Assembly: GCA_021779375.1 (NCBI GenBank)
Contig: JAJYAT010000005.1
Coordinates: 1 to 64,000 of the forward strand
DNA from: a bacterium
Lineage (GTDB): Bacteria; Patescibacteriota; Gracilibacteria; JAHISY01
Direction: 5' to 3'
Length of the DNA stretch: 64,000 nt
The notes below the pieces were generated by a model, which did no database searches, was not told the origin of the DNA, and was given only the letters and a program-made list of their open reading frames with translations. Position 1 is the first letter of the stretch; every line of letters starts with the position of its first letter. Shown here in pieces: positions 30,701-37,660 of the stretch. A program made the position numbers and the translations under genes.

Positions 30701-30785
30701 CAAGATTCTCTCCCGCGATTTGCGCGACGCGAAAAACAACGCCGACAAAGCGGCATTGCAGCGACAATTCAAAGATGCGGCTTAA
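27720..30785 (+). CDS. 1021-residue hypothetical protein
   Basis: No signal peptide or membrane span is visible. Residues about 1-410 are strongly helical and charged (long runs such as RRFEKWKREKREAASISAET), then a disordered Lys/Asp/Pro linker (about 390-415). The C-terminal 600 residues look globular, with aromatic and Gly-containing segments (FGKAFFGFVTAHGRIQWYSF, FELWGWIRDGKITNLGRRQI, ISGTYGRHSTKYTSISAFRN). I recognise no domain. The size, helical front and globular tail suggest a scaffold or structural protein working with the lysozyme-like gene. It converges with the FecR gene with a 4-bp overlap. Confidence 0.7.
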   Translation: MKIHATFPGNEINPRESRLIFVDANAGGEADQTTENTEVDYRPDVEDWENESYEAYEKHLIEAGRLGKVEAANIPGMLATAKRRFEKWKREKREAASISAETIKKKIEKARKNRDDKKLEAKTVDAVKEGFLTDVAEIRNFVRREINSFLTIEAKDIANFRDDAFEEFLNFETEILNSITALLKDNKYAAIQQSIERDKQRAKKCYQKLREIFHDEKKRKFLELLSDTKGIPAMEKMQIKSLSALARRMEGRWEKSESLIGIVDGRELSQLEQALDAINMIFEKWEKIKDKDIKSRDALLSEFFEYEKKLESFAVDMQENPPRSIESAPFIEIWPDHLQRRRNDAKKLKELITADKSKSNLRIAQAFLDGSTKELKELEDERARVGARERIADKDEPKKDDKPTPEKLSTSAPELGMKGATGHEHSNAINNFGKAFFGFVTAHGRIQWYSFHDISETFKLIGKSWAKHTESYTEDKSGALAKELMFWKQEVKRRVHETDLIAEKGRADERKKRYKNLSYEELVAELCDLPPRDKRRAILETLAERGNLRMSDHRLINKVTNNSITEEQWIYADSTCDYIEIIRKFKEKIDHYFLDEVGYGQQLIDMQTSGQANKESLGEKLGDHSITGSPAAESAMVAVQIDNAGLEGDNVVTGLIKKGFGRGNKFADNGAMTTMEMRTERSEKEQIRDNASAGLDALKIVDGYLKGLLSGQTIQGLSKKNEGGYTPYAAFQDVLITKDKRDPNDPTRAVSSFELWGWIRDGKITNLGRRQIINFFDSRVAFDKDGKIIHIANDNISGTYGRHSTKYTSISAFRNLGIPVADKMRTTCIKSNGLEIYDNATQRSQTNNELIGTQQEVTFLIKAACEEIEDGVTMMHYGQQDPKNKVDVKKEGSDRLEKGTKALEIMFGNIVKNTEDRKNFTRASGNPAYNIMRRKKDINDLENYGKIIEEKNSNKEGLKGFLDYYLVNLAHLDQFSPSHYNRVMRAYNNLIDESKILSRDLRDAKNNADKAALQRQFKDAA

Positions 30786-32383
30786 CCGCCGATGTATTCA
30801 CTCACGCGCGCTTCCATCGCCGCGATTTTTTGACCAATTGCTTCGGCAAATTTCGGAGCAACCGAGTCTTGCAGTTTCTCAAGCACCGGAATGAAAATCG
30901 GTTGGTTTTGCATTTCACTCAGCAGCTGATCCGCACTCTTCAGCGAAGCAGTACTATCGAGCTTGCCGAAAAGTTCGGCGGTCAAGTCGGCGGAGAGATG
31001 GTCGACGAGCGGCTGGACTTCAGCGTGCGCGAGCTCCCCGGCGCGCAGGATGGCGAATAAATTGCGGAGTCGTCCGGACGGCGCGTAGCCATCACGCGCG
31101 AGAATCTGGAACGCCGGCACGCCGCGCAGTTTTTGCGGCGCAGTGAAATAATAATTCAGGATTTGACCGACCTTGGCAGCCTGCTGCAAATCCGCCAGTG
31201 CGCTCGCGCGTCCCGGACCGTCGGGATAATTTTGCTGGAGAAAATCCGTAAAGGCCGCAATCTCGTCACCCTCGACCGACTCAGCTCCACCCGCTATGAG
31301 CAGGTCGGATAATTTGGCGCGATTCGTCTCGAGTGTTTGCTGTGCCACAGTTTGATCACCGTTTTCTGCGGCAATCAGCGCATCGAAACTCCACACTTTG
31401 ACTAGTTCAAGGTCGGTTTGAATTTTACTCAAAGCCGGCAACTCAGGAATTTCTGCCACAGCAACCGTGGGCGCCGTATCGGCGAAAGTGACCGACTCAC
31501 CCGCTGCGAGTGCGACCGCTTCGGAATCGTTGGCGGATTTGACCGCGACGGAATCTTCGGAAGTCTCGATCTTGGTGCTGCCAGTCGTCGGATTCACCGC
31601 GACCGAAAATTTCGCGCTCGTCGCCTCGACTATCCCGGTCGAAGTTTCGACGGCGAAAGAGGAATCCGACTTCGCGACTTCGGCATCGACCGCACCGGAA
31701 AGCAACGCGACTTTGACCGAGCTATTTTCGCGAGTCAGCAAATCCGGCTTGAAATCAGTGATCTCAACTTCGGTTGATTCAGTGAGAAACATTTTGCTCG
31801 CATCGTAAAAAGCTAGTTCGGCGGTGGAATTTTCCCCGACGCGAATCGTGTCGCCGAGCCGCACCGTCGCGAATTCGCGCACGTCTTCGAAAAAAGGTGA
31901 ATCGGCAACGCGGATTTTGACGACGCCAGAACTAACGGAAAGCTGTGCGACCGCAGTCTGCGCCTGAGAAATGAAAGTCGTAAGCGTGATGCCACCGACG
32001 AAAACGAGCAGTACGACGAAAGCTGTCGTCTGCCGCAAGACTGCAAACAAGCGGAAAAAAATCCGCGGCTGGAAATGCTCACGCGTCGCCTCGCGCAAAT
32101 TGTGGCGCGGCAAAACCTTCGGCAGATTGAGCAAAGCCTCGGCAATCGCCGCGAGCAAGTCAAGCAAGCCCGACGAATGAACTTTCTGCCCGGACAATTT
32201 CAGATCAAGCAACTCTGCACTTCTCAATTCTTCACACTCCGCGGCGATATGATTTAAAACCCTTTTTTTGATGTTCGCGCGCGTCGCGGCATCGAGCCGC
32301 GGGCGCACAAAAAGACGCAGCAGCGAACGCTCGAAACGCGCCGGTCGCGGAGATTCGGAAAATTTGCGCCAAAAACTAAACAT
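30782..32383 (-). CDS. FecR-domain membrane protein, likely anti-sigma partner
   Basis: 533 residues from ATG 32383. The N-terminal cytoplasmic part (to about 115) is basic and helical. A single membrane span follows (FVVLLVFVGGITLTTFI). A FecR-type beta domain comes after it (VRLGDTIRVGENSTAELAFYD, then LLSGAVDAEV and ESVTFADTAP), and the last 230 residues are helical. FecR proteins relay outside signals to a sigma factor. Its start overlaps the sigma gene's stop by 8 bp, which supports such a pair. A GTG 30 nt upstream is possible but lies deeper in the sigma gene. Confidence 0.8.
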   Translation of the reverse strand: MFSFWRKFSESPRPARFERSLLRLFVRPRLDAATRANIKKRVLNHIAAECEELRSAELLDLKLSGQKVHSSGLLDLLAAIAEALLNLPKVLPRHNLREATREHFQPRIFFRLFAVLRQTTAFVVLLVFVGGITLTTFISQAQTAVAQLSVSSGVVKIRVADSPFFEDVREFATVRLGDTIRVGENSTAELAFYDASKMFLTESTEVEITDFKPDLLTRENSSVKVALLSGAVDAEVAKSDSSFAVETSTGIVEATSAKFSVAVNPTTGSTKIETSEDSVAVKSANDSEAVALAAGESVTFADTAPTVAVAEIPELPALSKIQTDLELVKVWSFDALIAAENGDQTVAQQTLETNRAKLSDLLIAGGAESVEGDEIAAFTDFLQQNYPDGPGRASALADLQQAAKVGQILNYYFTAPQKLRGVPAFQILARDGYAPSGRLRNLFAILRAGELAHAEVQPLVDHLSADLTAELFGKLDSTASLKSADQLLSEMQNQPIFIPVLEKLQDSVAPKFAEAIGQKIAAMEARVSEYIGG

Positions 32384-32990
32384 CCTCTGCTGTTTTAAAC
32401 GCCAAATGTTCACTTTCGTTACTACTTTGTCGCTGTTTCTCGAGTAAATCTTTTAATCGATTGAGCGCGCGGAACTGGATGACCCGCACGGCACCGACCG
32501 ATTTTTCGAGAATCTCGGCAATCTCGTCGTTTTCGAAACCATTGACGAACTTGAGCACGACAACTTGCTGCTGCAATTCCGGCAACTCGCGCAAAGCGCG
32601 AATCAGTTTTTTTTGTTCAAATTTATTTTCGAGCGTCGCGCTCGGATCGGCGGAACGACGCATCTCGGGCAAGTCGTCGGAAAGCTCAACTAATTCCGTC
32701 TTGGCATTCACGCGGTAAAAATCGACGACGGCATTGTGTGCGATGCGAAAAAGCCAGGCGTTGAATGAATTACCTTTTTGCTTGTGATACGAATGGCGCT
32801 TCTCCCACGCCCGCAGAAAAACAGTCTCCGCCAAATCCTCCGCTTCGTTTTTCGGTACACGGTAATAAATATAGCGGTAAATCGTCACAACGAAACGATC
32901 GTAAATTTCGCCGAACGCCTCCGCATCATCTTTTTGGGCACGCCGAACGAGGGATTCAATTTCGCGAAGTTCTTTTTTTGTGAGTGCCAT
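32376..32990 (-). CDS. ECF-type RNA polymerase sigma factor
   Basis: 204 residues. Region 2 is seen in AFGEIYDRFVVTIYRYIYYR, AEDLAETVFLRAW and NAWLFRIAHNAVVDFYR. Region 4 is LIRALRELPELQQQVVVLKF, GFENDEIAEILEKSVGAVRV, with the helix-turn-helix recognition helix at SVGAVRVIQFRAL. No region 1 or 3 is present, as is usual for ECF factors. The overlap with the FecR gene points to membrane-signal control. Target promoters are unknown; the nearby surface genes would be candidates only by guess. Confidence 0.93.
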   Translation of the reverse strand: MALTKKELREIESLVRRAQKDDAEAFGEIYDRFVVTIYRYIYYRVPKNEAEDLAETVFLRAWEKRHSYHKQKGNSFNAWLFRIAHNAVVDFYRVNAKTELVELSDDLPEMRRSADPSATLENKFEQKKLIRALRELPELQQQVVVLKFVNGFENDEIAEILEKSVGAVRVIQFRALNRLKDLLEKQRQSSNESEHLAFKTAEDV

Positions 32991-33090
32991 TTCGCCATTA
33001 GTTTAGCGAATTCCGTGAAAAGAAAGCGAATCTGATTTGTTCGTAATCCCTAATCATTTTCTCGCAAAAAACCTCAAATGAATCTACGCG

Positions 33091-33119
33091 CAAAAAACAG
33101 GGCTCTTACGAAACCCTGT
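33091..33119 (-). terminator. Intrinsic terminator of the 16S rRNA unit
   Basis: On the minus strand ACAGGG, an 11-base loop, CCCTGT, then six T. It lies just beyond the processing stem that encloses the 16S gene, so transcription is expected to stop here with no 23S or tRNA included. Confidence 0.75.
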
Positions 33120-33138
33120 GCTATAAGTTTCTAATGTC

Positions 33139-33156
33139 CAAAATGTAGCGGGAAAA
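33139..33156 (-). other. 3' arm of the 16S processing stem
   Basis: These 18 bases (core AAAATGTAGCGGGAAAA on the plus strand) are the exact reverse complement of 35004-35021 on the far side of the 16S gene. In the precursor RNA the two arms would pair and bring the 16S ends together, as RNase III substrates do. Confidence 0.8.
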
Positions 33157-33181
33157 TTGCCTCCACAAATGCGAAGGACTT

Positions 33182-33201
33182 AACCCCGCCGAGGCGGGGT
33201 T
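33182..33201 (-). other. GC-rich hairpin in the 16S 3' trailer
   Basis: AACCCCGCC, loop of two, GGCGGGGTT: a 9-bp perfect stem between the 16S 3' end and the processing arm. No T run follows on either strand. It may help fold the trailer. Confidence 0.6.
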
Positions 33202-33255
33202 TCGATCATAACTAGTGATTAGCGGCTAAAAGCCACTCACTAATTTAACTCCCTA

Positions 33256-34867
33256 GAAAGGAGGTGATCCATCCGCAGGTTCTCCTACGGATACCTTGTT
33301 ACGACTTAGCCCCAATCAAGAGTTTCACCGTGGTCCCTCGTTACCGAGAGCCTTCGGGTGCCCCTCTCTTTCATGGCTTGACGGGCGGTGAGTACAAGAC
33401 CCGGGAACACATTCACCGTATCATGGCTGATACACGGTTACTAGCGATTCCAACTTCATGGAGGCGAGTTGCAGCCTCCAATCCGAACTGAGGCCGGCTT
33501 TATCAGGATTGGCTCCCCCTCGCGGGTTGGCTACCCTTTGTACCGACCATTGTAGCACCGGTGTCGCCCAGAACATAAGGGCCATGCTGATCTGACGTCA
33601 TCCACGCCTTCCTCCGGCTTAGGGCCGGCAGTCTCGTGTGAAAAAGTAACACACGACGTGGGTTGCGCTCGTTTACGGACTTAACCGAACACCTCAAGGC
33701 ACGAGCTGACGACGACCATGCAGCACCTGTCACTGAGTTCTTTGCAGCACTCCCGTATTTCTACAGGATTCTCAGGATGTCAAGTCCTGGTAAGGTTCCT
33801 CGCTTATTATCGAATTAAACCCGATGCTCCACCGCTTGTGCGGGTCCCCGTCTATTCCTTTGAGTTTTAATCTTGCGATCGTACTCCCCAGGCGGATTAC
33901 TTAACGCGTTAGCTTGGACTCGCAAAGGGATCGAATCCCTCGCAAATCGAGTAATCATAGTTTAGGGCGTGGACTACGGGGGTATCTAATCCCCTTCGCT
34001 CCCCACGCTTTCGTCCCTGACCGTCAGTGTCGACCCAGTACGCTGCCTTCGCGTTTGGTGTTCCTCCGATTATCTACGGATTTTACCCCTACAATCGGAA
34101 TTCCACGTACCCCTGTCGAACTCTAGAAATACAGTTTTCGGAACGCTTTCAGAGTTAGGCTCTGAAATTTCACTCCAAACTTACATTTCCGGCTGCGGAC
34201 GCTTTACGCCCAGTGATTCCGGATAACGCTTGCACCTCTCGTATTACCGCGGCTGCTGGCACGAGATTAGCCGGTGCTTATTCGTGTGGTTGACTCAAAA
34301 ATTTGCTCCCACACAAAAGAGGTTTACATTCGTAAGAACTTCATCCCTCACGCGGTGTCGCTCCATCAGACTTTCGTCCATTGTGGAAGATTCTTTACTG
34401 CTGCCTCCCGTAGGAGTATGGGCCGTGTCTCAGTCCCATTCTGGCTGGTCGATCTCTCAATCCAGCTACCCGTCATTGTCTTGGTAAGCCATTACCTCAC
34501 CAACAAACTGATAGGCCGCAGGCCCCTCCGATACCGATAAATCTTTACCCCGTAGGGACTATCGAGTATTAATCCGGATTTCTCCGAGCTATCCTCGAGT
34601 ATCGGGCAGGTACCAACGTGTTACTCAGCCGTCTGCCGCTCCCAGCACTTCACCTTCGGTGAAATTTTTAATTTTTGAATTTTTATAATTTTTAAATAAA
34701 TCTTAATTTCCAATTTTTAAAAATTTGGATTTTGGACTTATTTACAAAATTAAAAATTACAAAATTTAAAAATTCAATTTGTCGAAGACAAAGTGCTGGG
34801 CGCTCGACTTGCATGTATTAAACGCACCGCTAGCGTTCATCCTGAGCCAGGATCAAACTCTTCGTAA
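33256..34867 (-). rRNA. 16S ribosomal RNA
   Basis: Complete gene on the minus strand, about 1.61 kb. The 5' end is just before AGAGTTTGATCCTGGCTCAG (from 34862 downward). Landmarks: GTGCCAGCAGCCGCGGTAA, ATTAGATACCCCCGTAGTCC, GCAACGAGCGCAACC-like region as GAGCGCAACCCACG, and the 3' tail GGATCACCTCCTTTCT with an intact anti-Shine-Dalgarno core. The core site normally AAACTCAAAGGAATTGACGG reads AATAGACGG at its end. Extra length is caused by an AU-rich expansion of helix 6 (34643-34798). Ends are placed by comparison and may be off by a few bases. No 23S or 5S gene is linked. Confidence 0.97.
34643..34798 (-). other. AU-rich expansion of 16S helix 6 (V1)
   Basis: In RNA sense CAGCACTT (34798-34791) pairs with AAGTGCTG (34650-34643). 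Between them are about 140 nt, over 80% A/U by eye, instead of a short loop. Two small hairpins (TTTGTC-TTC-GACAAA and TTTCACC-GAA-GGTGAAA) flank two long A/T tracts that are largely complementary to each other. There is no open reading frame. It may be an extended stem kept in the ribosome or an intervening sequence that is cut out. Confidence 0.8.
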
Positions 34868-35003
34868 AAACGAATTGTTACTTACTCGAAAGTAAGAAAC
34901 GCCTCGTAAAGAAAAGTTTGTGTCGGAACCGAAGTTCCAACAAAAATTTTAAATATAGATCCCCATTTTCATGGGGACATGTTTTCCGAACCATTCGGAA
35001 TAC
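34868..35003 (-). other. 16S leader with four hairpins
   Basis: Short perfect stems follow each other: CTTAC/GTAAG near 34883-34898, GGAAC/GTTCC near 34925-34938, TCCCCAT/ATGGGGA near 34959-34976, and TTCCGAA/TTCGGAA at 34984-35000. They lie between the processing arm and the 16S 5' end and may guide folding or processing. Confidence 0.6.
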
Positions 35004-35021
35004 TTTTCCCGCTACATTTTG
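35004..35021 (-). other. 5' arm of the 16S processing stem
   Basis: Exact reverse complement of 33139-33156. A TATAAG box at 35027-35032 on the minus strand is a candidate -10 just upstream, but no convincing -35 is seen at the right distance. Confidence 0.75.
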
Positions 35022-35155
35022 AATACTAACTTATATTTTTTGCCGAGAAATCAAGGAGCAACGCTCGCCTCCCAGGAAGAGCGCGCTAAAAAAGCCGATG
35101 GAGTTTAATCGCGTCGATTTGGAAAGTCAAATCTTTTTTTTGCTAAAATCTGGAC

Positions 35156-35407
35156 ATGCTTTCTAAAATTTTTTGGTCGCTGCTGATGCTCGCAGTCGGC
35201 CTCGGACTCATCATCAAAACCAAGCAAGTGAAGGATTTCACTGGCAACTTCGGCTTCGCGGAAAAATGGTTCGGCATCGGCGGAACCTACTCGTTTTTGA
35301 AATTGCTCGGCGTACTCATCATGGTCGCAACTTTTCTATGGCTCACCGGTACGATTGATCGCATCGTCCCCGACTTCCTGAAAAATCCCGGCATCACGGC
35401 ACAATAA
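35156..35407 (+). CDS. Small two-span membrane protein
   Basis: 83 residues. First span LLMLAVGLGLIIK (about 7-20), a loop KDFTGNFGFAEKWFGIGGTYSF, second span LLGVLIMVATFLWLTGTI. I recall similar short proteins in CPR genomes but no named family. It is preceded by TGCTAAAAT 12 nt before the ATG, which could be an extended -10 of a leaderless transcript. It stands between the 16S leader and the tRNA cluster. Confidence 0.7.
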   Translation: MLSKIFWSLLMLAVGLGLIIKTKQVKDFTGNFGFAEKWFGIGGTYSFLKLLGVLIMVATFLWLTGTIDRIVPDFLKNPGITAQ

Positions 35408-35446
35408 TTTGGCAGGCAAAAGAATGACGCGTAAAATCCGCGAACT

Positions 35447-35481
35447 GGATCGGTAGCCCCGCTTAGCGGGACAGTCGGCTC
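35447..35481 (+). pseudogene. Partial copy of the tRNA-Lys 5' half
   Basis: GGATCGGTAGC (35447-35457) and CAGTCGGCTC (35472-35481) are identical to the tRNA-Lys gene 52 bp downstream. The D-arm between them is replaced by the hairpin CCCCGC-TTA-GCGGGA. The anticodon and 3' half are missing. Confidence 0.75.
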
Positions 35482-35498
35482 CAGGTAAGAAGAAAAAT

Positions 35499-35574
35499 GG
35501 ATCGGTAGCTCAGCTGGTAGAGCAGTCGGCTCTTAACCGAAAGGTCCTGGGTTCAATCCCCAGCCGATCCACCA
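35499..35574 (+). tRNA. tRNA-Lys (anticodon CTT)
   Basis: Acceptor GGATCGG pairs with CCGATCC. D-arm GCTC/GAGC, anticodon loop CTCTTAA (anticodon CTT), T-arm CTGGG-TTCAATC-CCCAG, discriminator A and an encoded CCA. The top pair of the anticodon stem is a G-A mismatch. The last 23 bases are repeated exactly at 40714-40736, which marks the 3' end as an integration site. Confidence 0.95.
35552..35574 (+). repeat. Attachment-site-like repeat, left copy (tRNA-Lys 3' end)
   Basis: 23 bp from TTCAATCCCC to the encoded CCA, identical to 40714-40736. The flanking bases on both sides differ between the copies. Confidence 0.85.
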
Positions 35575-35597
35575 TTCTTCGCCCCGCCAAGCGGGAC

Positions 35598-35652
35598 TTC
35601 GAATGGCTTCGCCATTTTAGCCCTCCGCGTTTCGAATGGCTTCGCCATTTTA
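35598..35652 (+). repeat. Two direct copies of a 22-bp hairpin unit
   Basis: The unit begins TTCGAATGGC and ends CGCCATTTTA (35598-35619 and 35631-35652); each holds the stem AATGGC-TTC-GCCATT. A further hairpin, CCCCGC-CAA-GCGGG (35582-35595), lies directly after the tRNA. The rest of 35653-35921 has no gene, only AT-rich sequence and the repeat at 35798. Confidence 0.75.
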
Positions 35653-35797
35653 TCGATTGCCAACCTTCCACAAATCAAAAACACAAAAGCGAAGAAGGTT
35701 CTTTTGGTGATTGCGCTGGAGACGAGAAACCAGTCAGCACGAGCACCAATTAAAAAATAATTTGAATTTTGTTTTTTTATTTATTAGAAAGGGGCAT

Positions 35798-35826
35798 CCG
35801 CCTTCGCTAAAGCTACGACGGACAGG
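35798..35826 (+). repeat. CTTCGCTAAAGC-family repeat, copy left of the DpnII module
   Basis: CCTTCGCTAAAGCTACGACG with flanking CCG and GACAGG. The partner at 39775-39804 (CCTTCGCTAAAGCTGCGGCG, GGCAGG) lies on the other side of the three defence genes in the same orientation. The element can fold as CCGCC...GGCGG around CTTCGCTAAAG. Confidence 0.7.
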
Positions 35827-35883
35827 TAAGGTGTTTTCTTCCGCGGAGTTTACCCCCACCATATTGCAGGGCTACGAAAACGA

Positions 35884-35912
35884 TTTATTTATAATTTTTT
35901 AAAGGATATAAT
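35884..35912 (+). promoter_or_regulatory. Possible promoter of the DpnII-type module
   Basis: A consensus TATAAT at 35907-35912 with a weak TTTATT 17 bases upstream. Transcription would start near 35919, almost at the GTG at 35922, so the message could be leaderless. Confidence 0.4.
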
Positions 35913-35921
35913 CGAACTACT

Positions 35922-36740
35922 GTGCAAAAGCCATTTTACGAAAAACCGAGATTTAAACTATACCAAGCAGATTGTTTGGAGCTTTTAAATTCCCTGCCTG
36001 AAAGCTCGGTAGATATGATTTTTGCAGATCCTCCTTATTTTTTATCTAGCGGTAGTTTTACTTGTCAAAATGGCAAAATGGTAAGCGTAAAAAAGGGCGA
36101 CTGGGATTTAACCAATGGAACAAAAAAGAATTTTGAATTTCATAACGAATGGATAAAAGCATGCCGTCGAGTTTTGAAACCGAACGGAACAATTTGGATT
36201 AGTGGCACCTATCACTCAATTTATCAATGTGGTTTTGCCTTAGAAATAAACAAATATCATTTCCTAAATGATATTGCATGGTTTAAGCCTAACGCTTCGC
36301 CAAATTTGTCATGCCGATTTTTTACAGCCAGTCATGAAACTTTACTTTGGGCGAGAAAAGAGAAAAAAGGCAAACACACTTTCAATTATGATTTAATGAA
36401 AAATGGCGACTGGCCAGAGGATCAAATGAAAAAGCCAGGTTTGCAAATGAGGTCTGTTTGGTCAATTAACACGCCAAAACCGATTGAAAAGAAATTTGGC
36501 AAGCACCCAACACAGAAATCTTTTGATTTACTTAAAAGAATTGTTTTAGCAAGCACAAACAAGGGTGATGTGATTTTAGATCCTTTTACCGGAAGCTCAA
36601 CAACAGGACTTGCCGCCTATCTTTACGGAAGAAATTTCATTGGTATAGATACGGAAAAACAATATCTTGATTTATCTATCAAAAGATTTGAAGAACTGGA
36701 CAAGAATTTAAAAAATAAGCTTTCTAAAAAAATAATATGA
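35922..36740 (+). CDS. N6-adenine DNA methyltransferase, DpnA-like
   Basis: 272 residues from GTG 35922. Motif IV DPPYFLSSG (about 35-43) lies before the SAM-binding motif DPFTGSSTTGLAAYLYGRNF (about 221-240), the beta-class order. GDWD, NASPNLSCRFFTASHETLLWARK and GKHPTQK match the DpnA type, which methylates adenine in GATC, also on single-stranded DNA. The alpha-class DpnM that normally accompanies it is absent. Its stop overlaps the nuclease start as ATGA. Composition is very AT-rich, unlike the neighbouring core genes. Confidence 0.93.
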   Translation: MQKPFYEKPRFKLYQADCLELLNSLPESSVDMIFADPPYFLSSGSFTCQNGKMVSVKKGDWDLTNGTKKNFEFHNEWIKACRRVLKPNGTIWISGTYHSIYQCGFALEINKYHFLNDIAWFKPNASPNLSCRFFTASHETLLWARKEKKGKHTFNYDLMKNGDWPEDQMKKPGLQMRSVWSINTPKPIEKKFGKHPTQKSFDLLKRIVLASTNKGDVILDPFTGSSTTGLAAYLYGRNFIGIDTEKQYLDLSIKRFEELDKNLKNKLSKKII

Positions 36741-37654
36741 AAAATTTATCTTTTTATAACGATACTTTAAAGTGCAAATCCGATGATGAGGTTTTTGATT
36801 TTTTAATATCCAATTTAAAACCAAGCAATATGCTTTGGTCTTATTTTGTAAATTGGGAAAAGGTTTTACGCAATACAAAACAAATTGAATTGGCATTAAA
36901 CAACCTAAATTATCTTATTGGCAAAGATGATTTTGACAAAGAATTTAAGTTTTTACTCAAAGAAAATCCAAATTTGGCAAAAGTTATTCCCGCATTAGTT
37001 GTTAGAGACGGCTCAAACAAGAAGAATTTCAAAATTTTGGTAGATTACAAAAATAAAAAGTTGGTTTATGAAGATTATGATTTTACAAAGGAAAAATTAT
37101 CAGACGAAGATATTGAAAAATATCTAATTTTTGTAAAAGAAGCTGGTTTAAAAGATTTAATCATAAATAAAAAGATCAAAAATTTAGTTGATTACATGAT
37201 CGGAGTTGAGGCGGGGCTAGACAGTAACGGAAGAAAAAATCGCGGAGGTCATGCTATGGAAGATATTGTTGAAGCTTTTATCATTGATTTGTGTAATAAA
37301 AAGAAATTTAGATATTTGAAAGAAGCAAACGCAGAAAAAATTAAACGAGAATTTGACTATGATGTGCCAGTTGATAAATCTTCGAGAAGATATGATTTTG
37401 TTATAGACAACGGGAAAGAACTTTTTATTTTTGAAACAAATTTTTACGGCGGAGGTGGGTCAAAACTAAAATCAACCGCAGGCGAATATAGAAACTTGTT
37501 TGATGTTTTGGACGGAAAATATAAATTCATTTGGATCACCGACGGACTTGGCTGGAAAACAACCGGGAAACCACTCAGCGAAACATTTAATCACAACGAT
37601 TACCTTTTTAGCTTGGTAATGTTGGAAAAAGGAGTTTTAGAATTTTTAATATAA
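36737..37654 (+). CDS. DpnII-family restriction endonuclease
   Basis: 305 residues. The family signatures are GLDSNGRKNRGGHAMED (about 159-175), RRYDFVID with an acidic active-site residue, and FETNFYGGGGSKLKSTAGEY (about 231-250) holding the catalytic Glu. The end GLGWKTTGKPLSETFNHNDY is also characteristic. DpnII enzymes cut GATC when it is unmethylated, so the upstream methyltransferase is its protector. Coupled by an ATGA overlap. The N-terminal half is helical and less conserved. Specificity for GATC is inferred from the family. Confidence 0.9.
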   Translation: MKNLSFYNDTLKCKSDDEVFDFLISNLKPSNMLWSYFVNWEKVLRNTKQIELALNNLNYLIGKDDFDKEFKFLLKENPNLAKVIPALVVRDGSNKKNFKILVDYKNKKLVYEDYDFTKEKLSDEDIEKYLIFVKEAGLKDLIINKKIKNLVDYMIGVEAGLDSNGRKNRGGHAMEDIVEAFIIDLCNKKKFRYLKEANAEKIKREFDYDVPVDKSSRRYDFVIDNGKELFIFETNFYGGGGSKLKSTAGEYRNLFDVLDGKYKFIWITDGLGWKTTGKPLSETFNHNDYLFSLVMLEKGVLEFLI

Positions 37655-37660
37655 AATATT

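Noticed and set aside
33182-33201. Terminator directly after the 16S gene
   Set aside because: The stem is strong but no T run follows; the hairpin at 33091-33119 fits better.
33264-34540. Several open frames inside the 16S region
   Set aside because: They lie in conserved rRNA sequence and cannot be protein genes.
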